64,000 nucleotides of DNA, taken from positions 34,189,360-34,253,359 of the forward strand of contig OX465583.1 in the NCBI GenBank assembly GCA_950022655.1, given 5' to 3'. Shown here piece by piece: positions 47,105 through 57,713 of the stretch (the first letter of the stretch is position 1; each line of letters begins with the position of its first letter). A program made the translations under genes and the position numbers. Origin of the DNA: Alentia gelatinosa (lineage: Eukaryota; Annelida; Polychaeta; Phyllodocida; Polynoidae). The notes below the pieces were generated by a model. It was not told the DNA's origin. It made no database searches and saw only the letters and a list, made by a program, of their open reading frames with translations.

Positions 47105-48254
47105 GTGAGTTGCTCATGCGCATTTCTAGTATACGGCATATAGGCATTTTCATTTGGGGACCGCCATTGGCCATCCGACACCAAACATGTGGCACCCCGC
47201 TGCTAACTTGTCAATGATTGTGAGATCACTGAAGGTGACCACCGACTTGTGTCACTATCTCGCTGGAATTCACGTGATTCTCCTAGCGGGTGGATATAGG
47301 TAACAGGTTAGGATATGTGCGGTTGCGTCGGTCTGGGCAATAACCCAGACCCCATCAAGAACTCCGCCCGGTCTGTAGGCAGTCTCCACTAAACTAGGCA
47401 TTGCAGTCGCCACAGTGTCTCTGATGATTTCCTGATTTTAGTCAATCGCCAGCAAACAGTGTGTGATTAGAACAATAAAACATCGGATTACGAAGGTGAG
47501 CAAGTGCTAACTTGTCGTTATGTTATTTTAGGCTCACAATGAACATTATCAGCATGGAGGCTGAAATGGGAATGCTGAGTCAGCATAGGGGTGGAGCTCA
47601 CATGGTAGATTTTGTCAAATCTGTCAGAGGTAGTCAAACATGATTGCAATTTTGGTGCCCGTCCGCTATGGCTTCCAAATTAACTTTCATTCTTCCTTAA
47701 TTTCTTTTGAATTAAAAGCCAAGATTTTGACCCCTCGTAAAGCGTTACGGCAAAGCCTAATACGACGGATCTAAGTATCTGTGGTAAACGTAAATAGGCC
47801 TGCATTCTAATATACCATATTCTTGTTAAATGTGGTGAGATAAAGTGGCAAACACTGTTCAGTTACTCAATGCTTACTAAACGAGTCTTTAAGGCGAGTC
47901 TAGCAAGCATTTCGTGATCAAACAAGATATGGTCGGTTGTTTTCCTTTTACTATATATCTAAGATTATCAATAAATCTTTATAATTTCACCTGATTTTGG
48001 TGTCAGACTTACTTCCGGTCCCTATTGTTTTATATTATGAATATGTAGGGATAGGGTAATTAAATCCTGCACTATAAATTTAAACCATGTCCCCCAGAAT
48101 CCGGTGTACGGAATGCGGCAAAGTGTGTGCGGTAGGCGCACTCTGTTCGGGATAGGTGTGTAATTTACGGCTATCCCCTGTTTATCATAGGTTAGTACGG
48201 GAATACCGGCATAGGTATATAATAATCACATTTCCCATGTTTTCCCTTTTTCAG

Positions 48255-48305
48255 ACGGCATGCGTACGGAACGTGACAAGTAAAACCTGGCACAAGCGTG
48301 TATAA
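48255..48305 (+). CDS. Fatty-acid-binding protein, exon 4 with stop
   Basis: The acceptor TTTTTCAG|ACG is in phase 0. The exon encodes TACVRNVTSKTWHKRV and then TAA. The V-T-S-K-T-W-H-K-R-V end aligns with the final strand of FABPs (VT-x-R-x-Y-K-R/K-V); the usual R-x-Y carboxylate-binding pair is here represented by K-T-W, a departure that may alter ligand anchoring. Length (17 codons with stop) equals the family's usual last exon. Confidence 0.85.
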   Translation, partial: TACVRNVTSKTWHKRV

Positions 48306-48337
48306 GAAGTGGATACTATAGAGGAGACCTATGAAGG

Positions 48338-48612
48338 TTTAGGGTCAGAGCTTGTATCCAATCGAGTTTGAATCACGAAGTGATTCACAAGGCAAAGCCA
48401 CGTGATTTACAGAGCAATTCAAACAAGAACGGATCAAGCTTCGACCCTAAACTTGAATACGTTTCTGAATTCATCTCACCCTTCACATTGACTAATGGGC
48501 TAACATTTGTGACATAATTCCCATTGGGTATTGTTTCTAAATACTCAGTGGGCGTTGGTTACGAGTTCCCAATGTTAGGTCTATGGGGGAAAATACCATG
48601 GGTGAGATAAAT
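48338..48612. mobile_element. Composite foldback unit in the FABP 3' UTR
   Basis: A hairpin at 48338-48451 (AGGGTCAGAGCTTG arms) has apex ACAAGGCAAAGCCACGT at 48387-48403. A core segment starts ATCTCACCC and ends CCATGGGTGAGATAAA, with core CCCAATGTTAGGTCTATGGGG at 48568-48588. It starts only about 30 bases after the FABP stop codon, so it would be part of the transcript unless polyadenylation is very early. Confidence 0.75.
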
Positions 48613-49314
48613 TTTACTAGATTACATGAACTGTAACAAGTCCCATCATTAACAAAGGAAGGCATTGGTGTTGGCACCTCCCTCTCTGTCCATTCTCCCC
48701 AACGTCATCATTACACACAGTATAGACTAGGACTATAATTGGTTCATCCAACCGGAAGGAGCTTTTTATCTTCATTACAAGTGCGCATGACAGAGGCCTC
48801 CACCAATGGACGCTGCTGCCTGCTACAACGTCCCATGATGCAACGGTCAAAATCCAGAAAAGGGGAGTGTGTGGGTGGGGAAATATACACCATCAAGAAA
48901 TTAAAATCTTCACGTACTTGGACTTGGCTGAGGAGAGAATGAACTGGACAATTTTTCGGCGTGCTTAATATTCAAGGTATTAAATCGTCGGCGTTTTAAA
49001 AACCTCATCATTGAGCATACATATTTGTAGGAGTGTAATTATTTATTCCTATCGTTGACATTATTATGAGTTGCCTGTGACCACTGGTAGTTATTAACAG
49101 ACTAGTTCCTGCTACGCTTCTCTGCTGGACGGTCGGCACCTTTCCGCTTTTTATTTTGTCCTACGATATAAAACCTACAATTCAACATACATAATATATA
49201 TATCATTAATCTTACCGAATCTCAGTGTCGTTTGACGATCGTAAACTATAAGTGGGTTTTGAGTTTAAATAGTGATGTATTGATTGTACTGCTTTGATAT
49301 CAAGACAACAGTTG

Positions 49315-49320
49315 AATAAA
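49315..49320 (+). terminator. Candidate FABP polyadenylation signal
   Basis: AATAAA occurs about 1 kb after the stop codon. I did not locate a convincing earlier signal, and AT-rich sequence makes chance matches common. Confidence 0.35.
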
Positions 49321-50166
49321 ATTCATCTGAAACGTATTTCTGACTTCTCTCCTTTGATAAGAATATTTATCTTGTTTATTGCATTTGAGATAATGATCTA
49401 CAGAATATTACGTTATTGAGAACGGTAATGGGAGAGGAGTTTATGTCTATTAGTGCTAAAAGGTGGGTAACCTTTGATATAAACTACTTAGTATGGCTAT
49501 GCTGGACAAAAGTAAGAACTTGAATACTTGAACCACCCTTGCTGCATTTTCGGAGAAGACTACATTTTATTGGTTCAAACACTATACTTTATATTTGGAA
49601 CTATGACCCCTACCCCTCCACACACAATATCACCAGTATTGTTCATGAAATAACATCTCAAGTGCTCATTATCCAACAGAAAATTGTGGATGAAATCGTC
49701 TAAGAAGATAATATGTATCAGGGATGCCAATGAGGTCTAAGTTTACAGTTAGAGAAAGCTTCACAACATGTATATTAAAAACATACAAAGCTTCTAAAAC
49801 GATTTGCACTCCTCTCTCAACCTGCATGCAGTCAGAACACCTTTCAGATTGTTCTGTGAAGACTCATAATAGGTAGGGTCTAGGATTCCAATTTTAACCT
49901 ATTCCGGTTAAGATCCGGTAGCTACATACATATCTGCCACCTACACTTACTGAGTGCCTACTGGGACAATAGAGTGGTACAAAAACTGGCCAAATGCTTT
50001 ACATTTGATACCAGGGTGGTATAGAAAGCAACCGTAAAACTGCATTACCGAAAATAACCTGAATCTACCATCCTTGAATCTAGATGTTATGTCTAAAAAT
50101 TGGCTTGATTTATAATAAGTTGTGCGGAAAAAGCATGTATGACTCCTTATTATCTGCCTCTTCCAG

Positions 50167-50190
50167 GCGTTGACCTACAACGGCGGCTAA
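50167..50190 (+). pseudogene. Exon-4-like FABP segment with early stop
   Basis: After a good acceptor (CTGCCTCTTCCAG) the phase-0 reading is ALTYNGG then TAA. ALTYNGG resembles the start of the last FABP strand pair (T-M-T-Y-x-G), and beyond the stop the frame continues VTHTRY, reminiscent of VT-x-R-x-Y. It could be a decayed duplicate of exon 4, or an alternative terminal exon giving a shortened barrel. Evidence is short and may be chance. Confidence 0.3.
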
Positions 50191-51739
50191 CTTTATGTCA
50201 CACACACCAGATACATTCCAACGTTTTACATAGCAGCGACACCTGGAGACCCATTATGGTGCGTTGATACGGGTCGTGATCGCACTCAACTGGCCACAAC
50301 TTGCAGGTGGTAATATTTGTGCAGGGTGAAGAAGGGGGCAGAACACTTACTGCTAAGTACACAAGCCGTCGATAGGAGGCACTCCAGTCTTCAGGTCTGG
50401 GTCAACGGGCATTGCCTACTTCCGTCTAGCATGCCTGACTCAAGTGTGGACTTGGCAAAAGGCTGCATTCTATTCCTCTTAACGGATCATATTAGTTTTA
50501 ACATGATACACAATTTGATATCGGGTTCATATATTATACCATGTCTATATTTAAGTCTGATAATAAAATACACAATATCCTTATCATATATTTGGGGTCA
50601 AGCCAATAATAAAGTAGAGAGTTTATAAACAATGTAACTACATGTATTGCATTATGCTATATGATATGTGTTTTTGAATGAGGCTTGGTCTGCCTGGCTT
50701 ACTGGAATATGCAGGGAAGGATCTCTCCTATTTAAAAAAAAACCTTTATCCTAGATGGTATTCAGCGGTATTATTATGCCTATGTGCGAGTGCCTTACTT
50801 TTACTGACGGATAGTACAGATTCCGTTCATCATACGGCCCTTCGTTCCACGTGAACACTGCCATTCTCATATCAGAAAACAAACATAAGCTTGCGTTTTA
50901 TCAAGTATAGGTAAATAATATTATGGGGACATGGTGATCGAGTGTGCCTGAATCCCATCTGTTCCTCGATGTTTTATTCATTCACCTCGTTCTTTGAACT
51001 CAGTGAAGTACTGGTGTCCACGTACCGGTACATCCGCCGTTTTGAAAACTTACAATTTTGACTTACATGGTTTCCGTAACATGCAAAACTTTATACAACA
51101 TATGTAGGTCATATCTGGGCCACGTTCCGAAATCCTTTTTTCTTATTTAGAAAAACAAAGGAAATTCAAGCAAATCTTCTGTTCTTCCATTTGACGCTGT
51201 TAGTATTACCGGGTACATCCGACGACAGCAATCTGGCATATACAAATTGCGTTAGTGTTAGTTGGTGAATATATAGGATGGAGAGATTGGTAGATATTTA
51301 TGAGAGTTTTAAGGTTTTAGTTTTGCTCAGTACTTCCATATCAATATCACGTTTTGATTCTTCCTGTAGTCTATATCGATTTGCTATTTGTGCATGAATA
51401 TGGGCTATATGTAATTCAATTTTATCCTGTACAGCGGGGGTGTGTAGCGGGGATATCATTCGGTCTAATGTCACTTGGTGGTTATCGTAATGCTTAAAAC
51501 ACTATGAATTATTACTGCCTCATGGCCTGCTATATTGAAAGATTAGCAACAGCCAACTTGAAATCCCTAGTGGTAGGTAACTTATGCACCTCGTAAGTAA
51601 GCTCTCCCCCTCCCCCCATTTTATTTAAAAATCTAAACGTGTTTATTCATTATTGTTTTATTACAACAGTTCCTCCAACGAACATCAAAGTAATGGGAAG
51701 ATGATAAGTTGTAACAATAATGGCATATAGTCACCAAAC
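50191..51739. other. Intergenic, no recognised gene
   Basis: AT-rich sequence. A TATTATTATGCCTATGTGCG stretch near 50770 matches a motif family also present near 7136 and 16690. The frame at 50317-50628 has no recognisable domain. Confidence 0.4.
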
Positions 51740-51744
51740 CCTTG

Positions 51745-52010
51745 ACTGCATCCCTTATTTATTGTTCGCTTCGATCAGTCTCTTACAGTCACATTTGGAT
51801 GGTGCTTTTCGCATTGCCGTTGGGAGTTTGTTCCAGTGATGCACCTACACAACGGGGACTTTTTATGAGTCATCCTCTTAAATAGTCTTTCAATAAATTT
51901 TACTTTATCATCACATCTAATTCCTGCAATTTGATTATTTACTAACTCCTCTCGCTTGGACAATTTATACATAAACACTAACAATTAATCTTTTCTCATT
52001 GAGGATAATT
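51745..52010 (-). pseudogene. LINE ORF2 C-terminal fragment
   Basis: On the minus strand one frame reads HHWNKLPTAMRKAPSKCDCK followed by RLIEANNK and a stop. W-N-x-L-P followed by a short F/C-K-x-x-L stretch is the typical last conserved block of Jockey/CR1-type LINE polymerases. The upstream part of the same protein lies in another frame (VKFIERLFKRMTHKK), so the copy is frameshifted. Confidence 0.6.
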
Positions 52011-52137
52011 TTGCCATTTTTGCCATTTTACATTAACGAACTATAGTGTCTTCCCTAGCATACCGGTTCAGAACACATCCCCGTTTAATAGAAATAATGA
52101 GTATTTAACACTTTTGATGTTCAATTCGAGATGATTT

Positions 52138-52640
52138 TTAAGGACTAACATCTTTTACAAAGTCAGTGACATCATCCATGTTAATTTCATAAGCATTGTT
52201 CTCGCGAGGAACCACGTTAGCCAACAACACAACCTTCTTCTGTCTCGCTTTGACTTCACACTTGTTAAACAAGCTTTCGCCTATACTACTGAAGTGTGTG
52301 GTGGTAACGTACATAGCGGTATTGTGACTAATTTGTCCCAAAAAGCTGTCCTTAAAGGCACATAATTTATCACAACCTTTACCTCCATTACACAGGGTTT
52401 GGAATTTTCACCAAAAAAACATGAGAGGTGACCCGACTATCCTCAATCTGTTGTATAATTTTACAATGTTTCAGATATTTCTTTAATGATTTTATTCAAC
52501 TCCTTGGCGATAACTCTCTAGATAGATATTATCAGCTGTCAGCTTGGAGTCCTTTATCAACAATTGTTTATCATTGAACAAGGACAAAACTTTATCTGTG
52601 ACCCACTCATCTTTGGCTTTTTGTTCATAGTCTTTATTAG
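52138..52640 (-). pseudogene. Possible LINE ORF1 or other element fragment, unassigned
   Basis: A minus-strand Lys/Glu-rich segment (KDEWVTDKVLSLFNDKQLLI, then ERVIAKELNKIIKEI), likely a coiled coil, is followed after a frame break by GQISHNTAMYVTTTHFSSIG and KKVVLLANVVPRENN. VVLLANVVPRENN recalls an esterase- or nuclease-like strand in some LINE ORF1 proteins, but I cannot assign it. Its position between two LINE pieces suggests nested or scrambled elements. Confidence 0.3.
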
Positions 52641-52647
52641 GCAAGCA

Positions 52648-52681
52648 TGATCTAGATAACCCTCAATAGTTATCTAGATCA
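52648..52681. repeat. Perfect 13-bp stem hairpin
   Basis: TGATCTAGATAAC and its exact inverted partner are separated by 8 bases. It contains TCTAGA twice. No T-run follows, so a terminator role is not suggested. Confidence 0.8.
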
Positions 52682-53539
52682 TGAAGTTCAACAGGAAGTG
52701 CAAGAAGTCATCTCATAGCTTTAAGTTTAACCCTCTATATCTGGACAACTTTTCATACTGGTAGTTTTGTGCCTGTATTCAATAAATCAAATTCTATAGC
52801 TACTAGGAGTAAATCGGTTACTTATGTAGCGGTCCACAGGTTCTGGGTCTCTCTCTCAGATCACTTCCTGAGAACTAGATTAGTCTGTTCCGGTGGAGGT
52901 GAGACAGTGCTACCCTATGTGGACCCTATCACATAGGTTGGTTCGGTATGTATTTCAGTAAGTGGAGAAGATACGAAATCTGCTATCACTAAACCTACTC
53001 ACACAAAACCAGACTCAGAGAACATCAGTATATCGGTGTTTTTATTATACATTCTTTTCTCTCTCTCTCTATACAGTTCCTTAGCACGGAATGTGCTAAG
53101 TAAAGCCAGGTGAGTGAGTCCACAAGCTGAAGCAATTTCCTGACTCAACCAGTGAGAGGTTCTGGAGAAACCTAACCAATCTGTAAGGCTCCAAGGTGTT
53201 CGTTCTACGCAGAGGAATGCACAAGTAACCTGTCAACCTGCTGCCGACTCGGCCTTATATATACAGACCAAGTTACGTATTCTGGGCGAACCTGTAGCAC
53301 AGTCACGCACAAGCTCTCCAGGATTACTGCACAGTAGGGATCGGCACCCGCGGCCTCTAGCATAAACTGAACAAACCACTGCTCAAATAAACCGACCCCT
53401 ACGCTTAGATCTAGGATTTTTTCATGATTTTTTGATAGCTTGAAAATTATTCTTAGTAGAATAAGTTTTCTACACTCACATAATAGCTCTACTCGACAAT
53501 TTTGAGCAGTTCGTTTATTGTTTGTAAACCTTGTACCAC

Positions 53540-53930
53540 ACTCGGGGATCAGAGTAAGCACCGTCCGTTTTTTAAACCACTATTTCTAGTTAGGGTCTTC
53601 GCTTCATTTAGATCAATATGGCTCGAGTAGATAATGAGATCGTCAGCATATTGTATATGTCTTATATGCTTCACGCATATCATTAACAAATAACACGATG
53701 AGCAATGGGCCAAGCACCGACCCTTGAGGTACACCACAAGTTATTTGTTTGGAGCCGAATGTCTTATTATTAACTTGAAAAAGGCTACTCTTGCCGAAAC
53801 GTTGTATACTACTGTTCAAACAAATAAAGCCATTGATCAAACCGAGTTGGGAAGTTGTTGGGTTGTACTTGCTAAACCTAAGTCTTATCATTAATATGAA
53901 CACATTAATATGAACTTGCTGTAACATAGT
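53540..53930 (-). pseudogene. Non-LTR retrotransposon reverse-transcriptase fragment
   Basis: On the minus strand, KQITCGVPQGSVLGPLLIVL (RT motif with GVPQGSVLGP) is followed, after a frameshift, by HIQYADDLIIYSSHIDLNEA (YADD catalytic motif). This pairing defines LINE reverse transcriptases of the Jockey/CR1 type. The frames are broken and the remainder of the polymerase is not contiguous. The C-terminal fragment at 51745-52010 is on the same strand and could belong to the same copy. Confidence 0.85.
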
Positions 53931-54044
53931 TCACCATAGTAGCTCTTTGGGATGCTTTTCCATTGAAACTATCCAGTAACGGTAAGAAATCATAGGGGTT
54001 GCCAGAAGAATTCTAATGTACGAGGTATTCAAAAACAAGGCGAA

Positions 54045-54176
54045 ATATATATCCCATGAGGACTTGATATGACAAATAAACTGGGGTTAAGATAAGAAGG
54101 ATCTGCAAAAAAGATCTACTTTCTGGGTATCATAATGAAGACTGCAGGGTGCTTTTGTAATCTACCAACGAACTAG
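54045..54176. repeat. Dispersed repeat, copy 1 (mate at 56527-56661)
   Basis: About 130 bases, from ATATATCCCATGAGGACTTG through TACTTTCTGGGTATCATAAT to CAACGAACTAG, recur in the same orientation 2.5 kb downstream with few changes. No coding potential is seen. Confidence 0.85.
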
Positions 54177-54831
54177 ATTATTCAAAAACTCTACTGGCTT
54201 CATCATCTATACCTCACATTTCACCTTTATATTCATAGCGTCGTCAGACATGAGAGTTGATTACTTCAAAAATCCCCCGTTTCAGCAAGAATAAAAACGT
54301 CTGGCAGGTCCCGAAACCTCAGGTCTCTCTGCTAAGAAGCTGGCAAGTTGGCACAGGTGGAGATCTCCAGGGCAGACGGTACTCATAACTTTAGTCTCGG
54401 GACAAGGAGTGGCAGCAGCACGAACTCATCTCTGCCATGGAAACCATGGAACAGTTCCAGGGTCATAACGAGGGCGACCCTGTGACCTCACATAGACCTC
54501 ACCTGAGCAAACAGTTTGCGTAAACAATAGATGTAAGGGTAGGTTGGCGAGCACTGTAAGGTTGAGCAACTATACATATAAATATGTATAAATATGGCGG
54601 TTGACTGAAACTCTACAAAATGTTGCGGACATCCACACCGCATCAGTGCTATGTACTTCATGGTTGTGCCGGGCCCCAAAGCAGAAAGCCATTCATTTCG
54701 CCATATGCTGAATGGATTGGTATGACATCCCTATATGTTGTTATAATGTTGTGATGCGGTGATACTTCATGATCAATGTGACCCACGTACGCCTCACCCT
54801 CTACACGTATACCAACGTTTTAGATATGTGT

Positions 54832-55135
54832 ACGCATCACAGGTTGCCCTCGTAGCAGGAGCAGCCTTGGTATGTATCGGGAGCAGCCTTGGTTCGCATC
54901 AGAGGCAGCCTTTTTACATGTCACAGGCAGCCTTTGAAGGTATCACAGGCAGGCTTGGTGTATCACAGGTAGCCTTGACGTATTACAGTCACCCTTGGTG
55001 TGTAACACAGGCAGCCTGGGTGTATCACAGGCAGCCTTTGTGTGTATCACAGGCAGGCTAGAAGTATATCACAAACAGGTGTGGTATTTACGACAGGCAG
55101 CGTTGGTAGGTACCAGAGGCAGCTGTATCAACCAA
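54832..55135. repeat. Minisatellite, TATCACAGGCAGCCTTGGTG units
   Basis: About a dozen degenerate units of roughly 20-25 bases. It produces an open plus-strand frame (54759-55061) with a repeated H/S-R/Q-Q pattern that is very likely incidental. Confidence 0.9.
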
Positions 55136-55139
55136 ACCT

Positions 55140-56300
55140 GGTGCGCATCACTTTGGATATTGTTTGTCTCAAAACGACGAGTATATTATTGGAAATGACA
55201 TGCCTAGCAAAGTAGGTGAACTTACGTCTCCTTGCCCGTAGCACCCTCGTCAGGGACGACGTCCGGTTTCCTATCCTGAATGTCTTTACTGGCCATCTTT
55301 ATAAATGCACCTCAAGGTTTGTCTGAAGTTCTGTATGAACCTGCAAGTACACACACAGCATGATATACATTGATGCAAGTCATCCTGATAAAAGAAATCT
55401 AAAAAAAAGTCAAGAGGGAAAAGGTGACTGGACAATATCGGAACTGGTCGTAAAACATGCTCAGTGCCATGGGATGTTTGTAAATATATCAGTTAACGAG
55501 ATTGTCTCTTTCTGAAAATTATCAAGATGGCACATTTTGACGGCCTGGCAGTGGTCTACTGGGAGCCTCTCTTTGGACTTGTACTTTCAGGGTTCCGCCG
55601 AGGTATGGCTAAATATATCATGGGAATTTTATCATTTTACAAGCTTAAGAAAGTCTTGAAATTAAAAAGGGATCCGTAATTTATCAGAATATCTTCTTCC
55701 AAGTAATACATTTATTGAATTAGGTTAGTCACCCAAGTTAGGGGTAGGTGGGTGGGTAAAGGTGTGCCTGAGTGTTGCAGGTAAAGCCAAAATCAAAAAG
55801 AAACAGAAGTCGGGATATAGACTTAATGGCAGATGGAAGCTTCCAATGGTATTAGCCGTTCGATGGTTATGCACCCTGATGATGAATATGCACACTGAAT
55901 TACACCAGGGCTTCAGAATACCTTAACTTAATGGAAGAACATCTAATTATGCAAATAAGATAAGACTAATCTATAGTCAGACAGCTAATGAACTATTTCG
56001 TCGTTCGCAATAACTGTAACAAGAAAAATAGGGAATCCTTGTGGGGTCCAGAGGGTTATGTTTGGCGAAAGGTTGGTACTGTTTGGCTTCTCCATGTTTC
56101 TGATTTACGAGGTCAGGATCTAGGTCCACAAAAAAACAGCAGACCAGTTGGCACGAGAAGTCGTCGTAAATAAGGACGAGGTACGTGCATACGAAGCAGT
56201 TTAATGTACAAGTTGTCGCGTTTGTCGGCTCCATGAAAGCAGTACTTACCAAGGGTGGCAATTGAAATAAAGAAGAAAGATCGCCCGCACTTCTGTCATA
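55140..56300. other. Intergenic, no recognised gene
   Basis: No gene, RNA or repeat recognised on either strand. Confidence 0.4.
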
Positions 56301-56313
56301 GGCAAGTATGTTA

Positions 56314-56521
56314 ATCTGGGGAGCAAAAATTACTCTTTATGCACTGGTGATGCATCAGTTTTAATCTTTGTGACCGGCTGATGCATCAATTTTAATCTGG
56401 AGAGCAAAACTGACTCTTTATGCCCGGGTTATGCATCAGTTTTAATCTGAGTAACAGAAATGACTCTTTGTGACCGGGTGATGCATCAATTTTAATCTGG
56501 GGAGCAAAACTGACTCCTTAT
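56314..56521. repeat. Tandem repeat with GATGCATC in each unit
   Basis: Four units of about 50-60 bases share TTTTAATCTGGGGAGCAAAA, GACTCTTTATG and TGATGCATCA. TGATGCATCA is itself a 10-bp palindrome, so the array carries regularly spaced palindromes. The dispersed repeat at 56527 begins directly after it. Confidence 0.85.
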
Positions 56522-56526
56522 GATTC

Positions 56527-56661
56527 CTATATATCCCATGACGACTTGATATGACAAATAAACCTGTGTTAAGATAAGAAGGATCTACAAAAAGGATCTA
56601 CTTTCTGGGTATCATAATGAAGACTGCAGGGTGCCTTTGTAAAATACTACCAACGAACTAG
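56527..56661. repeat. Dispersed repeat, copy 2 (mate at 54045-54176)
   Basis: Same orientation and order as the upstream copy, with small substitutions and a short insertion near GTAAAATACTACC. Confidence 0.85.
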
Positions 56662-57180
56662 TGATGCATCATGAAAGAGTTTATAAAATGTGACTTTGAA
56701 TCGCTATTTTTCAATGATAACAAACTAATGATTTCGGTGTTAGTCTACCAAAAGAACTAAAAGAGGATTATAATCAATTACAATTAAGCATGGCAATATT
56801 GTGTATTGAACAATGTATAGAAACAGGAATTCAAAGTCTGTTTCGGAACCCTCTTCCGATATCTGCATCAAAAAGCTATTGCGTTTTGCTGCGAAGAGCT
56901 GAACCGAAAAAAAAAATACAACATACTTCTAATACCATCCCTTATCTCTGCATTCTCATAACGTTACATACACGAACCATTTCCCCGCTATGTATATATA
57001 CATGTGCATGTACATACACCAACTAACCAACGCACTCCATGGTATGTCGGGAAACATAGGACAAACCCATACCTGTCTGAGCGAACTAAAACACGCACAT
57101 AAAAATAGAAAATGAAGTAAGACATGCTGTTTTGACGGGTAGGGGTGGAGATGTGGCTGGGGAGTAAAGAGACCGACGGT

Positions 57181-57193
57181 GGCGCCCCCTGGA
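57181..57193 (-). promoter_or_regulatory. CTCF-like site
   Basis: On the minus strand TCCAGGGGGCGCC, close to the CTCF core. It has the same orientation as the match at 45773-45787. Motif-level evidence only. Confidence 0.3.
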
Positions 57194-57381
57194 GTGAGTA
57201 ATAGGAACGTCGTCAAAGATATTTTTGTGTACTTAATGTAGAAAGAGGCTTATTGCTATACTCGTTATGAGGACACTCACTTCAGTGTTTTTTAAGGGTA
57301 TCTTTCTTTATTTGATACAGCCTGTCTACATATTGTTTCGACATTCCGCAGTTAATCATGTGAACAAATGGATTATACATA

Positions 57382-57713
57382 CACAATATTACCATGATTT
57401 CGATCTGAGTGGCCGTAATCTCCGCGTAGTTGACGCGTAGTATTGCGTAGCGTCAACTACAAGGAGAATACGGCCACACAGATCGAAATTATGGTAATGT
57501 TGTATTTATTACTCACTTATTTTTAGATTTAAGCAATAGATATGATCGTTAGAAAACTTTTCAACGTAATTAAGAAGTTATGTTTTGGACTACTTTCATC
57601 TCAAAAATCCGTATCCTCCTAGGAGGGTACGGAGCTCTGTATCCTCCTCAGTAGCGATCTGTAATCTCCATAGGCTTAGTATGGAGACTCCGTATCAGGT
57701 GGGTAATAAATTT
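57382..57713. mobile_element. Composite foldback unit with divergent ends
   Basis: A hairpin at 57382-57502 has well-paired arms (TTTCGATCTGAGTGGCCGTA with partner) and an apex rich in GCGTAG. The core part begins TTTATTACTCACTTATTT and ends AGGTGGGTAATAAATTT. It contains a hairpin CCGTATCCTCCTAGGAGGGTACGG and the core CTCCATAGGCTTAGTATGGAG at 57666-57686. The layout matches the other units even though the ends and arms have diverged. Confidence 0.7.

Noticed and set aside
53205..53561. 118-codon minus-strand frame next to the LINE fragment
   Set aside because: It follows the reverse-transcriptase fragment but shows no polymerase or nuclease motif and has no alignment to the expected thumb region; left unassigned.
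54759..55061. Repetitive 100-codon plus-strand frame
   Set aside because: It is generated by a minisatellite of about 20-25-bp units; no signal peptide, promoter or domain supports a repeat protein.
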